In this document: positions 1 through 10,058 of the stretch, piece after piece
Layout of the letters: the number at the start of each line of letters is the position of its first letter
Position numbering within the stretch: position 1 is the stretch's first letter
NCBI GenBank assembly: GCA_024516035.1
Contig: CM044965.1
Span: forward strand, 1,688,646-1,752,645
From: Bactericera cockerelli
Taxonomy: Eukaryota > Arthropoda > Insecta > Hemiptera > Triozidae
Length of the DNA stretch: 64,000 nucleotides
Reading direction: 5' to 3'
Translations under genes and position numbers: made by a program
Notes under the pieces: model-generated
Told to the model about the DNA's origin: nothing
What the model saw: the letters and a program-made list of their open reading frames with translations, nothing else
Database searches by the model: none

Positions 1-480
1 GATTCTTCTCAGAATTTTCCTTTCAAATACTAGTAGTTTCTGTTCATCTATACTGCGGAAAGTCAATGCTTCACATCCATACAGGACGACAGGCGGATCT
101 TAAAGGTTTTTGACAGGGAGCGTTTTTTAAATGCTTGGTGAAGACTAAAGAAGGCTCTGTTAGCTGCGTTTATGCGGGCTTGGATTTCTACTTCTTTTAT
201 ATTACTATTACTGATAAGGCTTCCTAGATATTTGAAGTTAGGTACTTGCTGGAATGTGTTGTTGTTTACTATGAGAGGGTCAGTATCTTGTCTATTTCTA
301 CTCACGCTCAGATATTCAGATTTGTTTACATTGACTTGCAAGCCGACCTTTTGAGCAATTTTACAGTAGGTATCTGTGATTTGTTTTAAACTTTCTTTAG
401 AGTATGTTATCAATGCTACAATGCTACATCATCAGCATAGGCCAGTCGATATATTTTATATTCTTCCAGTAGTACTCCAT
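1..480 (-). pseudogene. Broken non-LTR reverse transcriptase fragment (RTE/BovB-like)
   Basis: Read on the minus strand, 441-478 encodes EYKIYRLAYADDVA, with the catalytic Y-x-DD box of reverse transcriptase. 63-413 continues with the thumb region (NKSEYLS, FKYLGSLI, INAANRAFFSL). 1-95 gives VVLYGCEALTF followed by FERKILRRI, the usual C-terminal block of RTE/BovB-like and related LINE polymerases. The three parts lie in different frames. An 8-bp tandem duplication of CAATGCTA (411-418 and 419-426) shifts the frame just after the YADD box, and a second shift lies near 92-97. The left window edge cuts the copy. It is a dead LINE remnant; the clade is inferred from the motifs only. Confidence 0.8.
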
Positions 481-537
481 GGTTTTTTTAATATTATCTC
501 CTAAGCTTATGCAAACTTCTGAGGAAACTTATGCTGT

Positions 538-592
538 TTTGTATATGATAACGCCTTATTTATTTATACTGCTTGATTAGAACTAATAGAGT
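538..592 (-). repeat. SINE-E 3' fragment
   Basis: The segment TGATAACGCCTTATTTAT and the next 30 bases resemble, in reverse orientation, the 3' end of the SINE-E copy at 17818-18022 (cataaataaggcgatatta). No tRNA head is present here. Confidence 0.45.
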
Positions 593-696
593 TATAGAAC
601 AATAAAATTATCATATTCAATTCAATTCAATACTTCTCTATGAGAGTTATAGTCATGGAAATTAAATATGTAGAGAAAGATTTTTTTGCATTAAAA

Positions 697-1310
697 AAAG
701 GTAAAATAAGAGAGACAGGGAGGGAGAGAGAGAGAAGGAGAAGGAGGGAGAAAGGGAGGAAGAGAGAGAAGGAAGGAGAGAGAGGGAGGGAGAGACAGAG
801 AGAGAGAAAATGTATTCTAAAGGAATCGCTAGGCCTCAAGAGAGAGATGGGAGGACAAGTAGAAAGAGAAAATGTTTGTTAAAAGAATCGCTAGGCCTCA
901 AGAGAGAAAAAGAGAGAGTGTGTGTGCATTCTAAAAGCATTACTTACAGGAGAGAGAGAGAGACAGAGAGAAAGGAAGAGAGAGAGAAGGAGAGAAGATG
1001 GAATAGAATGTAATATGTTAGGTAAGATTGCTAAGATAAAAGATTGGAATTGAATGAAAGGAGTGCCTCTATGTACTTCAGAGATGCCGACAAGAAAATG
1101 CCTCTTCAACATGAAAGAGACAGCAAAGAATGATGAGCGAAAGAGAGAGATGGGAGAGAGAGAGAGCGAAAGATAGCGTTGGGAGAAGAGAGAGAAAATA
1201 TAGGAAAGACAAAATTTCTGGCACAGAGAGAGAGAGAGAGAGATAAAAAGAAGGGCAAAGTAGGAGGGATTATACAGGAGAGTGATAGAAAAAGAGATGA
1301 TACAATATAA
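697..1310. repeat. (GA)n-rich degenerate microsatellite
   Basis: Long purine-rich stretch of GAGA/GGGA units with a loose higher-order duplication: the phrase AGGAATCGCTAGGCCTCAAG recurs at about 820 and 885. The open frames across it are low-complexity Arg/Glu or Ser/Leu translations and are not genes. Confidence 0.9.
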
Positions 1311-1466
1311 ATTTAGATGTTTGTTCTAGTTAGGGCTTTGACTGTGGAGTAATGCTCTAAACCAAAAAAAAACCCCTTTTATGAAACCAGAAAACAACCC
1401 ATGGAATAAGTAAGGCAATTTTTTTTTATAAAAGAAAGTTCAAAAACCAAATTAAACGGTCTGTGG

Positions 1467-1632
1467 TTTGTGAGGGATACTTTCCGGTGCGCTCGTGTTG
1501 ACCCAGCACCTAAATGGGAAGTATTGTGTCACTTCTCACCCATCAAAAGGGAGGCATCTACAGTAGCTCCTGTTTCATGGCTACGAAATAAAAACGACTG
1601 TGAATCACTTATCTTAAAAAAAAAATATATAG
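1467..1632 (+). repeat. SINE-D, 5'-truncated copy
   Basis: Carries the SINE-D body (GGTGCGCTCGTGTTGACCCA, then GGGAAGTATTGTGTCACTTC) and ends with GCTACGAAATAAAAACGAC and an A-tract at about 1617. The tRNA-like head is missing. Part of the middle found in longer copies (tactacgggatgggcaagc) is deleted between 1552 and 1558. Confidence 0.8.
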
Positions 1633-1922
1633 GAGAAGCACAAAGATGAGAGAGAGAAAGAAGAAAGAGGGTCCTCATATCTAATACTTATCTCTTGAAA
1701 AATCCTTTGAAAGGATTGAAGAAAAAGGATCTTGAAGTTCCATTCGTGTGTTTCATCTGCTAATGTTGTGTCATTACAACTCGCTATATAGTCTCTTCTC
1801 TTGTCATTTATCTGTTATCATTTCTACTGTGTCTTCTCAGTCTACCTAATCCTTAAATGTGTCACAAACGAGAAGAGAGGAAAGCTGGGTGGGGTTCTTT
1901 CATAATAATTTCTTCTCTTCCA
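1633..1922. other. Unassigned
   Basis: I see no gene or recognisable element here. There is a short AGAGAGAAAGAAGAAAG tract at 1648-1668. Confidence 0.5.
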
Positions 1923-2098
1923 CCCAAAAAGGGCTGGGTGGAAGAGATTGCTATAGGCAATAACCCCGCCCTTTAGTTAAGACATATGTATATATTTTGT
2001 TTATTTTTTTCCTGTTTATATTAATTTTGTCAATTTTCTATTTTAATTTTTACCATATATTATATGTTCTTCTAATAAAGAGTTTCATAATAATAATA
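1923..2098 (+). repeat. LINE 3' end (family L3-1)
   Basis: Starts with GGGCTGGGTGGAAGAGATTG and AATAACCCCGCCCTTTAG, then a T-rich stretch and a terminal AATAATAATAA. The same roughly 170-bp block occurs at 4198-4367, 27403-27565 and, reversed, at about 61505-61575. A constant 3' border with a short TAA tail and missing upstream coding sequence is what 5'-truncated non-LTR retrotransposon copies look like. The parent LINE is not identified. Confidence 0.65.
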
Positions 2099-2175
2099 AA
2101 CTTATGGACGTGTGTGCATACCGTACCTGTTTAACGCCCTCTAGCATCACTTTAATACCCATCATATTATATTGT

Positions 2176-2440
2176 CAGCCGCCGTGGCGTAACGGTTGTG
2201 ACCACTGCTTGTAGTCAAGAGATTCTGAGTTCCATCACCGGTCGAGCAGGCTTTGCAAACAGAAAATTCTGTTCCCCTAAAATACGTTAATCTGGCATTT
2301 CCGGCTCTACCCAGGCTGCGTGACGTAGCTCATAGGATTCCCAGCGAATGGAAGGTAAAACCCCCGTAACCAACCAACCTCAACCATGAGGTTGAACAAT
2401 GCCGACCCCAAGTAGGATTGGGAAAAGGCAAAGTGAAAGA
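2176..2440 (+). repeat. SINE-A, tRNA-headed, near full length
   Basis: The head has an A-box-like GGCGTAACGGTTGTGAC and a degenerate B box (gttccatcacc). The body has CTACCCAGGCTGCGTGA and TTCCCAGCGAATGGAAGGTA, the part shared with the 5S-headed SINE. Other copies are at 13418-13635 (+) and 8764-8880 (-). It is a pol III-type retroposon and does not encode a protein. Confidence 0.75.
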
Positions 2441-2484
2441 AGATTTTGTTGTTTGACTCAATTGTGTGTCACAAATACATAATA

Positions 2485-2748
2485 AGCCAGCGTCGATGGC
2501 ATGTTGAATACACCGGTTCTCTTCAGAACATCGAAGTTAAGCGACATCCAGCGAGGTTAGGACTTGGATGGGTGACCATTCAAATTCTAATTCTCGTGAC
2601 GCTGGCTTTTCCCGGCCCCACTGAGGCTGGGTGAGGTCAATGTGAGTAGCAGGTTTGTGAGTTTCTGCGAATGGAGGGTAAACCCCCCGTCGTGATATGA
2701 CCATGGTAGTTGAAAGCGACGTTAAACCCCACTTAAAAAAAAAAAATA
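2485..2748 (+). repeat. SINE-5S: 5S rRNA-headed retroposon
   Basis: The first 122 bases (2485-2606) align with animal 5S rRNA: TTGAATACACCGGTTCTC, CGAAGTTAAGC, then GGACTTGGATGGGTGACC, closing with GACGCTGGC, which pairs with the GCCAGCGTC start. A SINE body follows (GAGGCTGGGTGAGGTC, GCGAATGGAGGGTAAA, CGTCGTGATATGACCATG) and an A-tail at about 2735-2746. Internal mutations and the fused body exclude a working 5S gene. It is comparable to SINE3-type elements described in fish and other animals. Confidence 0.85.
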
Positions 2749-3200
2749 CATAATATTATTCCATGATTCGGATTTGAATATCAATATTTACTTTATTGGC
2801 GCTAATCTTTCGGCGTCTATCTTTTAGTTTTAAATTTATGATTTTATTAAGAAAACTTTTTCTTCTATGTTACAGTTAGTTACACACACGTATACTTACC
2901 ACTATGCTTAGTGATAACACGAAACACCTGTAGTACTACTAATTAGAGGTAAGTTCGACATTTTCAATTCTATTCCGTATTTCGTTAACCGTTAATCTGT
3001 GAAATGTAAAGGTCAACATAATATAAACTCTGTTTCGTGTTAATATAGGCCGGTTGGCTGGCGCTACTTGACGAGCGCTCGCCTTCCGGCGAGATTGATC
3101 TTGAATGTTTTGTGTTTGGCACATTGCATAAATGTTTAGAGATGTCCGGCGCGCATAAGATCATAATACTATGATGAAAATGATTTAGCACACTCGATCG
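2749..3200. other. Unassigned AT-rich stretch
   Basis: No feature recognised. Short open frames near 2939-3245 have no recognisable domain. Confidence 0.5.
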
Positions 3201-3260
3201 TCCCGTCGTGATATGACCATGCAGTTGAAAGCGTCGTGAAATCAAAATGTAAAAAAAAAC
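3201..3260 (+). repeat. SINE-5S/A 3' tail fragment
   Basis: CCGTCGTGATATGACCATGC and GTTGAAAGCGTCGTGAA followed by an A-run at 3250. This is the 3' end of the SINE-5S body without its head. Confidence 0.65.
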
Positions 3261-3498
3261 TCGATCGTAATGGCCATCGATTCATTTAAATTTAAAATGT
3301 CTGTATTTTGCTGTAATATTTTTTCTCGATGCTGTCTGTATTCCAAGTTAACACTTTCTATCTTAACAAGAAAAGCTGCAGATACAAGAAGAGATTGGAG
3401 TGGGATAAAGTGAAATGCTTACCTTAGAGAGCTGAAGATTATTCAAATTGAAGAAGTGAGTGCCTGTCTGTTACAAAGGTTTTATAAATAAAAAGTAG

Positions 3499-3790
3499 AG
3501 ATGGAAAAAGGAAGGAGGGAGAAGGAAGAAGGATTCAATGAGAGGCAGGAAGGGAATGTGTTTGAGAGAGATAGAGAGAGGGAGAGAGAGAGAGAGAGAA
3601 AAAGAGAGAGAGAGAAAAAAGAGAGAGAGGAAAAAGAGAGAGATAGAGAGGGGAGAGAGAGAGAGAGAGAAAAGGGGAGAGAGAGAGAGGGGAGGGAGGT
3701 AGGGAGTGTGTGAGCGAGAGGGAGGAAGTAAGGAAGATGGTAAGGCAGTAAGAAATAAAGAGGATAATAGAGAGAAGAAGCACTCAAAGG
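3499..3790. repeat. (GA)n microsatellite
   Basis: GAGA-rich purine tract with occasional AAAAA interruptions. The open frames on both strands are low-complexity artefacts. The flanks (3261-3498 and 3791-4197) show nothing recognisable. Confidence 0.9.
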
Positions 3791-4197
3791 GGAGAAATAA
3801 AAAGAGAAAAAGTAAGATACATGGAAAAAAAAAGTAATGCAAATAAACGATACCAAAGTCGTATAGCTGACATAGAATAGAACAAGATAAATCCAGAAAT
3901 ACTTGAAAAATAAAACAGAAGATTATTCAAATTAGAATTCGCGAAAATAGAGAGTGCGAAATTGTTCTTCGCAAGGCGAGATTAGCATAGCTTATCCTGT
4001 AAAGGCAGGGTAGTAGTGCTTTTGGAAAATTGCGAAATAACAATATCTTCGACAGTATCTTATGGTAAGATAGGGAATATTGATTTGGAGATGGAGGAAT
4101 TTATAGAATAGGGAGATGAGATAAGAAAAAAAGTTATCATATTAAATATTGTAATCATATATTACTATATTGTATATTATGTACATATACATAACTA

Positions 4198-4367
4198 AAG
4201 GGTTGGGTAGAAGAGATTGCCACTGGCAATAACCCCGCCCTTTCGGTTGGACATTACTTCATTCTCTTTTTTTTTCAATCTATTTATATTTTCTTTATAA
4301 TTAAATTTCATTGTATTTTACTGTACATATTTTTGTCTTACCTAAAAAACATACTATAATAATAACA
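4198..4367 (+). repeat. LINE 3' end (family L3-1)
   Basis: GGTTGGGTAGAAGAGATTGC, then AATAACCCCGCCCTTTCGG, a T-rich region and a terminal AATAATAAC tail, colinear with 1923-2098. Confidence 0.65.
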
Positions 4368-4467
4368 TATATATCTAGCACAACTGGAATTTTGAGTATG
4401 TAATTTCATCAAAATATCTAATGTATGTGTGATTTTTCAAGAAGTGTGTGAAAATAGAAGAAAAACA

Positions 4468-4532
4468 AGTTATCATATTTGTGTTACCCACTTGATGTCA
4501 CAATGGCTCAATGTCGCTTTACTAAATCTTTG
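4468..4532 (-). repeat. SINE-G fragment
   Basis: AGTTATCATATTTGTGTTA and GTCGCTTTACTAAATCT match the body of SINE-G copies (for example 13636-13778). The tRNA-like head is absent. Confidence 0.5.
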
Positions 4533-4539
4533 CAGAACG

Positions 4540-4850
4540 AAGAAAAACAGAGAGGGAGTGAGGAATAAGGGAGAGAAAGAGAAAGAGAAACAGAAAGAGA
4601 AAGAGATAGAAAAAAGAAAGAGAAAGAGATCAAAGATTGTGACAGAGAAAGGTGAGAAAATCAGATAAGGGACAAGTAGAAAAGAGAGTATGAGAGAAAG
4701 GTGTACAAAAGGAATAAGAGAGGGGAGAGGGAGATAAAGAGGGAGAGAGAGAGTGTGAGAGTGAGAGAGTGAGAGAGAGAGGTACGGAAGAGATAGGGAG
4801 AGAGAGAGAGAGAGAGAACAATAGATAGGAAAGGAAAGGAAAGGAAGGGA
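4540..4850. repeat. (GA)n microsatellite
   Basis: Purine tract with AGAAAGAGA and GAGAGTGAGA variants, ending in GGAAAGGAAAGG units near 4830. Confidence 0.9.
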
Positions 4851-4934
4851 TACCAAACTGTCAAAATCCAAGCCTCGAGTTTTATTATTATGTACGGAAA
4901 TAAAATGCTGGGGAGAACAGTAATGAAAATTTAT

Positions 4935-5205
4935 GTTCCTCCCTCTACTCTTTCTATCTCTCTGTCTCCCCTCTTTCTTACTCTCTCCCTCTCTTCCTCT
5001 CTCCCTCTCTCTCTCATTCTATCTCTCTTCCTCCCTCTCTTTATATCTTTCTCTCCCTCTCTTTCTCTCCCTATTGTTTCGTGCTCTCTAAAATTTAAAT
5101 ATTTACCAGGAATGTAAAAACACATCAGGATTTCTCTCTTCCTTCTCCCCCTCTCTCTCACTATCTCTCTCCCTCTCTCTTCCTCTGTCTCAATCTCTTA
5201 TTTTT
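4935..5205. repeat. (TC)n microsatellite
   Basis: Pyrimidine tract interrupted at 5085-5130 by unique sequence. It lies about 85 bp from the GA tract at 4540-4850 with opposite strand bias, so the two could pair as a loose inverted repeat. Confidence 0.9.
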
Positions 5206-5254
5206 AATCCTTAGGGTTATTATAAATCTTACAGCACTTTAAAGTCAATATTAT

Positions 5255-5462
5255 GCCATCGTTGATGGGATGTTGAAAACACCAGTTCTCGTTTCATCAC
5301 TGAGTTAAAGCAACGCACAACATCCAGTAAGGTCAGCACTTGGATGAATGAACATTCAAATTTGAACCCTCGTGATGCCTATTCCCGGCCCAACCCAGAC
5401 TGGGTTTCCAGTGAATGAAGGGTAAGATATCCTTGATATTCAAGAGGCATTAAGACAAAAAA
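5255..5462 (+). repeat. SINE-5S, diverged copy
   Basis: Starts GCCATCGTTGATGGGATGTT with AACACCAGTTCTCG and AGGTCAGCACTTGGATGAAT, the diverged 5S head, then CCCGGCCCAACCCAGACTGG and a shortened body. More mutated than the copy at 2485. Confidence 0.75.
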
Positions 5463-5555
5463 TACCTAATAATATTTTCATTTTATTTTAATTTCTTTAG
5501 TTAACATTAGAGAGCAGAAATACATAATTTAACAACAGATAGAAAGTTGATGAAT

Positions 5556-5752
5556 GTGCATTGGTGTTCAGGCGCTAGTCTGATAATCCATTTAGCGTAG
5601 GGATCCGTTGGTTCGAATCCCACTCAGTGCATGAATTTTTCCTCATTAATTTGAGTTTGTGACCACATAACAATAAGACTCTGGGGGTTAGGATGTAGAA
5701 AATGCTTTGAGCATTAACCTCGCCTGTTGGTTACCTTCCACTAATGAGTATA
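5556..5752 (+). repeat. SINE-B, near full length
   Basis: The head contains GGCGCTAGTCTGATAATCC and the B box GGTTCGAATCC with the closing CAGTGCATG. The body has GTTTGTGACCACATAA, GTAGAAAATGCTTTGAGCAT and GGTTACCTTCCACTAA. The long variable-arm-like part between the boxes suggests a Ser/Leu-type tRNA ancestor (inference). Confidence 0.85.
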
Positions 5753-5955
5753 ATTTTAAGAATGAGGATTTGTTATATTTTTGCTATTAAGAGGTATAGT
5801 TCAAGTCTTCGTATTTGTGTTAATCACAATCGTGATATCACAACTACTCAAACTCGATTTACTAAATCTACGCTGGAACCGGGACTTGACCCACCAACCT
5901 CCAGGTTACTAGTCCGCCGCCTTATCGATGAAGCTACTGAGATCGGTTAGTACAA
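5753..5955 (-). repeat. SINE-G, near full length
   Basis: Reversed tRNA-like head at about 5870-5945 (GGAACCGGGACTTGACCC as B-box complement, CTTATCGATGAAGCTACTGA as A-box complement). The body ATATCACAACTACTCAAACT and GTGTTAATCACAATCGTG lies to the left. Confidence 0.75.
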
Positions 5956-6139
5956 AAATTGCTGAAGCTACAAACAAGGACATAAAAAGCGGAACAGATG
6001 AGGAGCTTGAAAGTCCAGACAAGTAAGTTGTTATTTTACGACATCATGAAAGGGAAGACCATGCAAGGACCTTTCAATACAGCTTCAGTATATTTTCCAG
6101 ACGGGTGCGATGATTTGGTCTTCACGCGCTAGAATTAGA

Positions 6140-6330
6140 AAATCAGCTACATAAATTAAGCACTTAGCCTGGATTGGGTCGGGAACAACGATAGTTCAAT
6201 TTTTGGGCTCAACAAATGTGGGACTCAAATCAGCTACATAAATTGACCTCACCCAGCCTGGTTTGGGTCGGAAATAATTATTAGAATCACGATAGTTCAA
6301 TTTTTGGGCTCAACAAATGCTGGACACTTC
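6140..6330 (-). repeat. Tandemly duplicated SINE-A/5S body
   Basis: Two units of about 90 bp, each AATCAGCTACATAAATT, AGCCTGG(A/T)TTGGGTCGG and GATAGTTCAATTTTTGGGCT, at 6142 and 6229. Each is a reversed piece of the SINE-A/5S shared body. A further reversed tail fragment lies at 6402-6450 (caattgcatggtcatatcac). The remaining sequence to 6849 shows no gene. Confidence 0.6.
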
Positions 6331-6849
6331 GCTCCCGATTTCCCGAATTTTCTGGTTTTCTGATATTAAATTTTGTTCTTTCCGGAATAACCTTTTTTGG
6401 GGGGCTTTTACGTAACTTTCAATTGCATGGTCATATCACAAGGAATAAAACCTTTATTGTTGTTATTTTTTTATTAATATTAATGGAAAAGTAAGTTTAT
6501 TAAAATTTACAGATAGAACATGGAAGTCAATTCTTCTGATGGTAATGCTCCCAATACGCTGGCAGCATTACCTCTCTGGAGTGTCATGCTTATTATTATC
6601 TATTCTTACTCTAGTATTCAAAGGGACTCTAAATTTTCTTCGACGTTGCTCAATTGCAATAAATCGAGCATTGGGGAGCAGTTTGAAATCAAATTGAAAA
6701 GCGGGGACCCCGGATTTCGATTGCAAAGCTAAAGAGAGAGTGGAGGGGTCAAGGGGGGGGGGGGTCACGTTATTAGCCTGTACACTGGTCATCTGCTCCT
6801 CGGTCATTTTATCAGTGCGGACGGTACTGGTGTCTCATTCAGGTCACAG

Positions 6850-7236
6850 GGTAGTTGGTTGTCGCCTGGTAATCCAGGTAGTGTAGGGATCCGTTGGTGG
6901 ATGTAATATCAATAGTTCCCACTCGATTTAGATAAAATGACGAATAAACATGTAAGAGTATAGATAGGTTGCTTAACTAGCTTGTAATTTTTAATTTTGA
7001 TATGTATACCAACAGGTGTATTACTTTGTATTGTTTATTCACAATTTTATTATAATGTATAAATAAAACCTTATGTTATAAAATTAAAAAAAAGGTATTC
7101 GTTGGTTTGAATCCCACCCAATGCATGAATTTTCCCCCATTAATTTGAGTTTGACCACTTAATAATAAGACTCTCAGGTTAGGTGGTAGAAGCCTGGAGG
7201 TTACCTTCCACTAAAGAGTCTTATTATTATGATTAT
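6850..7236 (+). repeat. SINE-B split by a retroposed insert
   Basis: 5' part at 6850-6899 (CCTGGTAATCCAGGTAGTGT, ending ggatccgttggt). 3' part at 7094-7236 (ggtattcgttggtttgaatc, then the body to TCTTATTATTAT). The roughly 190 bp between them ends in an A-rich stretch with AAAAAAAA. The flanking GGATCCGTTGGT and GGTATTCGTTGGT look like a diverged target-site duplication, so a short LINE or SINE copy inserted here. Confidence 0.6.
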
Positions 7237-7249
7237 AACAGTTGGGACA

Positions 7250-7328
7250 CGTCTTCTTTATTTCGTAGCCATAAAGCAAGAGTCTTATGGTGTGTTGTAG
7301 CTTGCACGTTCCGTATAATGTCCAACAG
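7250..7328 (-). repeat. SINE-D fragment
   Basis: CTTTATTTCGTAGCCATAAA and GTGTGTTGTAGCTTGCACG match the reversed SINE-D 3' body (compare 34616-34912). Confidence 0.5.
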
Positions 7329-7424
7329 ACACTTCTGGGTTAAGACTCGACTGCTGGGTCCTTTCTAATGTAGATTTGTCGTCACGTGATCGATTTTCAC
7401 CAATCACAGAGCTCCAAATCGATC

Positions 7425-7665
7425 ACGTGCCGAATTATGAAACAGGATTTTTTAATCTTAGTGGACACTATCCCTTAACTTTCACCTTAACAACAACTGT
7501 AAAGGTCATATCTAAGCCGGGATTTGTAGCTGTATCTTACTTCTGTGGCGTAACAACGCTGTAACCAACCTTCTTGACGGAAAATCTTGTTTTGAAATAC
7601 CTATCGGTGATAAAATCGAAGGGTCGGCCTAGATTTACTAATCCTGTTTCATAATAGGGCCCGGA
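7425..7665. mobile_element. MITE with about 25-bp inverted termini
   Basis: GAATTATGAAACAGGATTTT (7432) is matched in reverse by AATCCTGTTTCATAAT near 7657, giving terminal inverted repeats of about 25 bp around a 240-bp element with no coding capacity. The inner motif TGGACACTATCCCTTAACT and AAGGTCAT recur in the copy at 28585-28730. The superfamily is not determined because the target duplication is unclear. Confidence 0.6.
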
Positions 7666-7806
7666 ATGTTGGTTAGCATACACCACTGGTTTACAATCCC
7701 GTCTTGCAAGATAAGATACATAATATTGCATTACACTTGTGAATCAACAGAAAACAGTGCATTAGGGACAAATTCTGGAACATAACATATTACTGAAACA
7801 GTGGAG

Positions 7807-8030
7807 TGGCTATGGTTGACTTATAATAATAATAATAATAACACTCTTCACGGGAAGGTATCCACCAGGCGAGGTTAATGTTCAAAGCATTTTCTACCAC
7901 CTCAGAGTCTGATTATTATGTAGTCACAAACTCAACAAGAAAAAGTTCATGTACTGGTCTGGATTCGAACCAACGGATCCGTACGCTACCTGGATTACCA
8001 GACTAGCGCGTTAACCACTTGACTACCTAT
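7807..8030 (-). repeat. SINE-B, full length, with 3' flank shared with 57390
   Basis: Reversed SINE-B with (AAT)n tail at 7823-7842, CACTCTTCACGGGAAGG, and a head ending CTAGCGCGTTAACCACTTGAC. The 16 bases before the tail (GCTATGGTTGACTTAT) also precede the AAT run at 57392-57438, next to the R4/Dong-type LINE. Confidence 0.85.
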
Positions 8031-8763
8031 TTTACATAAGAATAATACTTCTGTAAAATTACAGCAAGAAGAATAATACTATGTTATAATAAGAACATTA
8101 ATAATAAAAGTTGTAACAATGTAAATTAACATTATAAACCCCTGATTGGCGATAAATTTTTATGAATATTTTTATTCAAGGGACCTACCATTAAGCTGGG
8201 TTTTCCTCGATAGTACCTAAATTGAGCTTGTTTTTTTATCTTTTTTGGAGAGAGAGAGAAAGAGAGAATTAGAGAGAGAGATAAATAACAGCTCTTACAG
8301 TAAAAATAAGAAATACAAGACATTGTTTGAGACACAATGGAATTGTAAAGACTTGTACTTTTTGTCCTCTCAGAATTTATCGCAACATTAAAAGCTTTCC
8401 AAAAATTGCCTGTCTCTTCTCCTGATGTGTAGGATGTAGCCATTTTCTTTTCATCACCTAACCCTCCAGTGATGCCAAATGTGAATGTGGGTCCATCCAG
8501 ACTCCAGACTCATCCAGCATGAGTGAGTCAACTCCTAATAGTATGTCCAAACTTTGAAACACCATGTTCCAGTAGCGTAGACAGGGGGGGGGGATGATCT
8601 TATCTTGCAAGATAAGATACATAATATTGCAAAACAAATGGTTTGTACACGTAAAGTACCACCTATTAATATCTGACCTGGTTGCAGGGTTTTCAGTGAA
8701 ACCCTTACAATTTTAACACGGCGACCTAATTAGATCTATTGTGACCAGTTGATTCTATTCGGT
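8031..8763. other. Unassigned, with a short GA tract
   Basis: A short (GA)n tract at 8249-8281 and a GGGGGGGGG run at 8584. The phrase TCTTGCAAGATAAGATACAT occurs at 7703 and again at 8603, a local duplication. The open frame 8132-8443 (minus) has no recognisable domain and spans the GA tract. Confidence 0.5.
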
Positions 8764-8880
8764 TTTAACCGAGCCTGGGTAGAGCCGGAAGTGCCAGCCT
8801 CACGTGTTTGAAAGGGACAGAATTTTCTTCAAAAAGTCTGTCCCAACCGGGAGTCGAACTCCAGACCTCTGGTTTTTTTA
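8764..8880 (-). repeat. SINE-A, truncated
   Basis: Reversed copy with GAGCCTGGGTAGAGCCGG, GGGACAGAATTTTCTT and AACCGGGAGTCGAACTCC, the last being the B-box complement. The 3' body is missing. Confidence 0.7.
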
Positions 8881-8925
8881 ATAATGTGGTCATATTCTCA
8901 AATAAATAATGAAAAAGTGGGATCC

Positions 8926-10024
8926 GATTTACAGATAGATCGAACCATGTGACCTGAACGGACTCTGACGGATATAAAAAATACACCTCCCATCCATTCA
9001 CACCTCCATCAGGAATCGCTCAGGGATCAAAGCTAAGCAGCCTCCTATTCATCTTGACGTACGACGACCTTAAACATCATATATCACACTCACAGTACAA
9101 ACTCTACGCTGACGACCTAAAACTTTACAAAACTATAAACAACACATCTGACTGTGACCTACTTCAAAACGACCTAGACAATTTACACCACTGGCTCAAC
9201 TCTATCGGTCTCCATTTCCATCCTAATAAATGTGCCAAAATGTCCTACACATACCGAAGAGAAAAAGTTAACTATACATACAGGGTCGATAATATTCCAA
9301 CTCAAGAGGTTTTATCCACCAAAGATCTTGGTATAACCTTTTGTAATAACTTGAACTGGGATGAACACATTGAAGCAACTACCAAAAAAGCTCTCTCTAT
9401 CTTAGGCTGTATTATCAGGCACTGCTCTCCCATTGACGATGTAGATGCAATACTTTTACTTTATAAATCCCTAGTCCGTTCAGTGCTTGAATACGGTTCG
9501 GTTGTATGGTGCCCCCAAAACTCAGGTTGATAAGGGAAGGATAGGAAGAATCCAAAAGAAATTCGTCAGATACCTGTTTCATAAATTAAATGGTTTTTAC
9601 CCCTTGTATCCCAACTACATCAATTATGAGACACTCAAAGAAAATCTTCCCATTGACTCAGTAAACACAAGATTTAACGAGACCCTGATAAATCTTATTA
9701 AAAAAATACTTAATAATGAAATAGACAGCCCATATCTAGTATCTAACATTAACATAAAAGTACCCATCCCAGGACTGCGTCCCAATTCATCCACTTTCTT
9801 TGCTCTGCCAAACTCTCGAAACAATCATTGTCTGAAATCACCCATTTATGCAGCAATGAATCACTATAATAATTAGATACAAAACCTGCTTTTAAACATT
9901 TCAGTTATTGCTATATTATAATTAATTAGAATTATAAATATAGTGTTGAAATTATAACCTTACACTCTGCCGGGCTGTCTCTTTCTTTGTATAGGCGTTC
10001 TTCACACCTCGGCCGAGGTGTTTG

Positions 10025-10056
<32 letters not shown>
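8926..10056 (+). mobile_element. 5'-truncated non-LTR retrotransposon with poly(A)
   Basis: A LINE copy that begins inside the RT palm domain (GIAQGSKLSSLLF from about 9012) and runs through the 3' UTR to a run of about 28 A at 10029-10056. The truncated 5' end, the poly(A) tail and the placement inside a SINE-B are typical of target-primed retroposition. Confidence 0.8.
8936..9876 (+). pseudogene. RT C-terminal part, Jockey/CR1-like
   Basis: Encodes RT motifs in order: SGIAQGSKLSSLLFI (motif 4), KLYADDLKLYK with catalytic YADD (about 9096-9128), LNSIGLHFHPNKC, KDLGITFCNNLNWDEHI, then VRSVLEYGSVVWCP, and in a second frame a C-terminal part with KKFVRYLFHK and NTRFNETLINLIKKI ending at 9876. 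An in-frame stop lies near 8955, and a frameshift near 9525-9530 separates the two coding parts. No ATG start is meaningful because the 5' part is missing. The motif set fits Jockey or CR1 elements. It is non-functional. Confidence 0.85.

Positions 10057-10058
<2 letters not shown>

Noticed and set aside
2485..2606. Functional 5S rRNA gene
   Set aside because: Several changes at conserved positions, no T-run terminator at the 3' end, and fusion to a SINE body with an A-tail. Other copies share the fusion.
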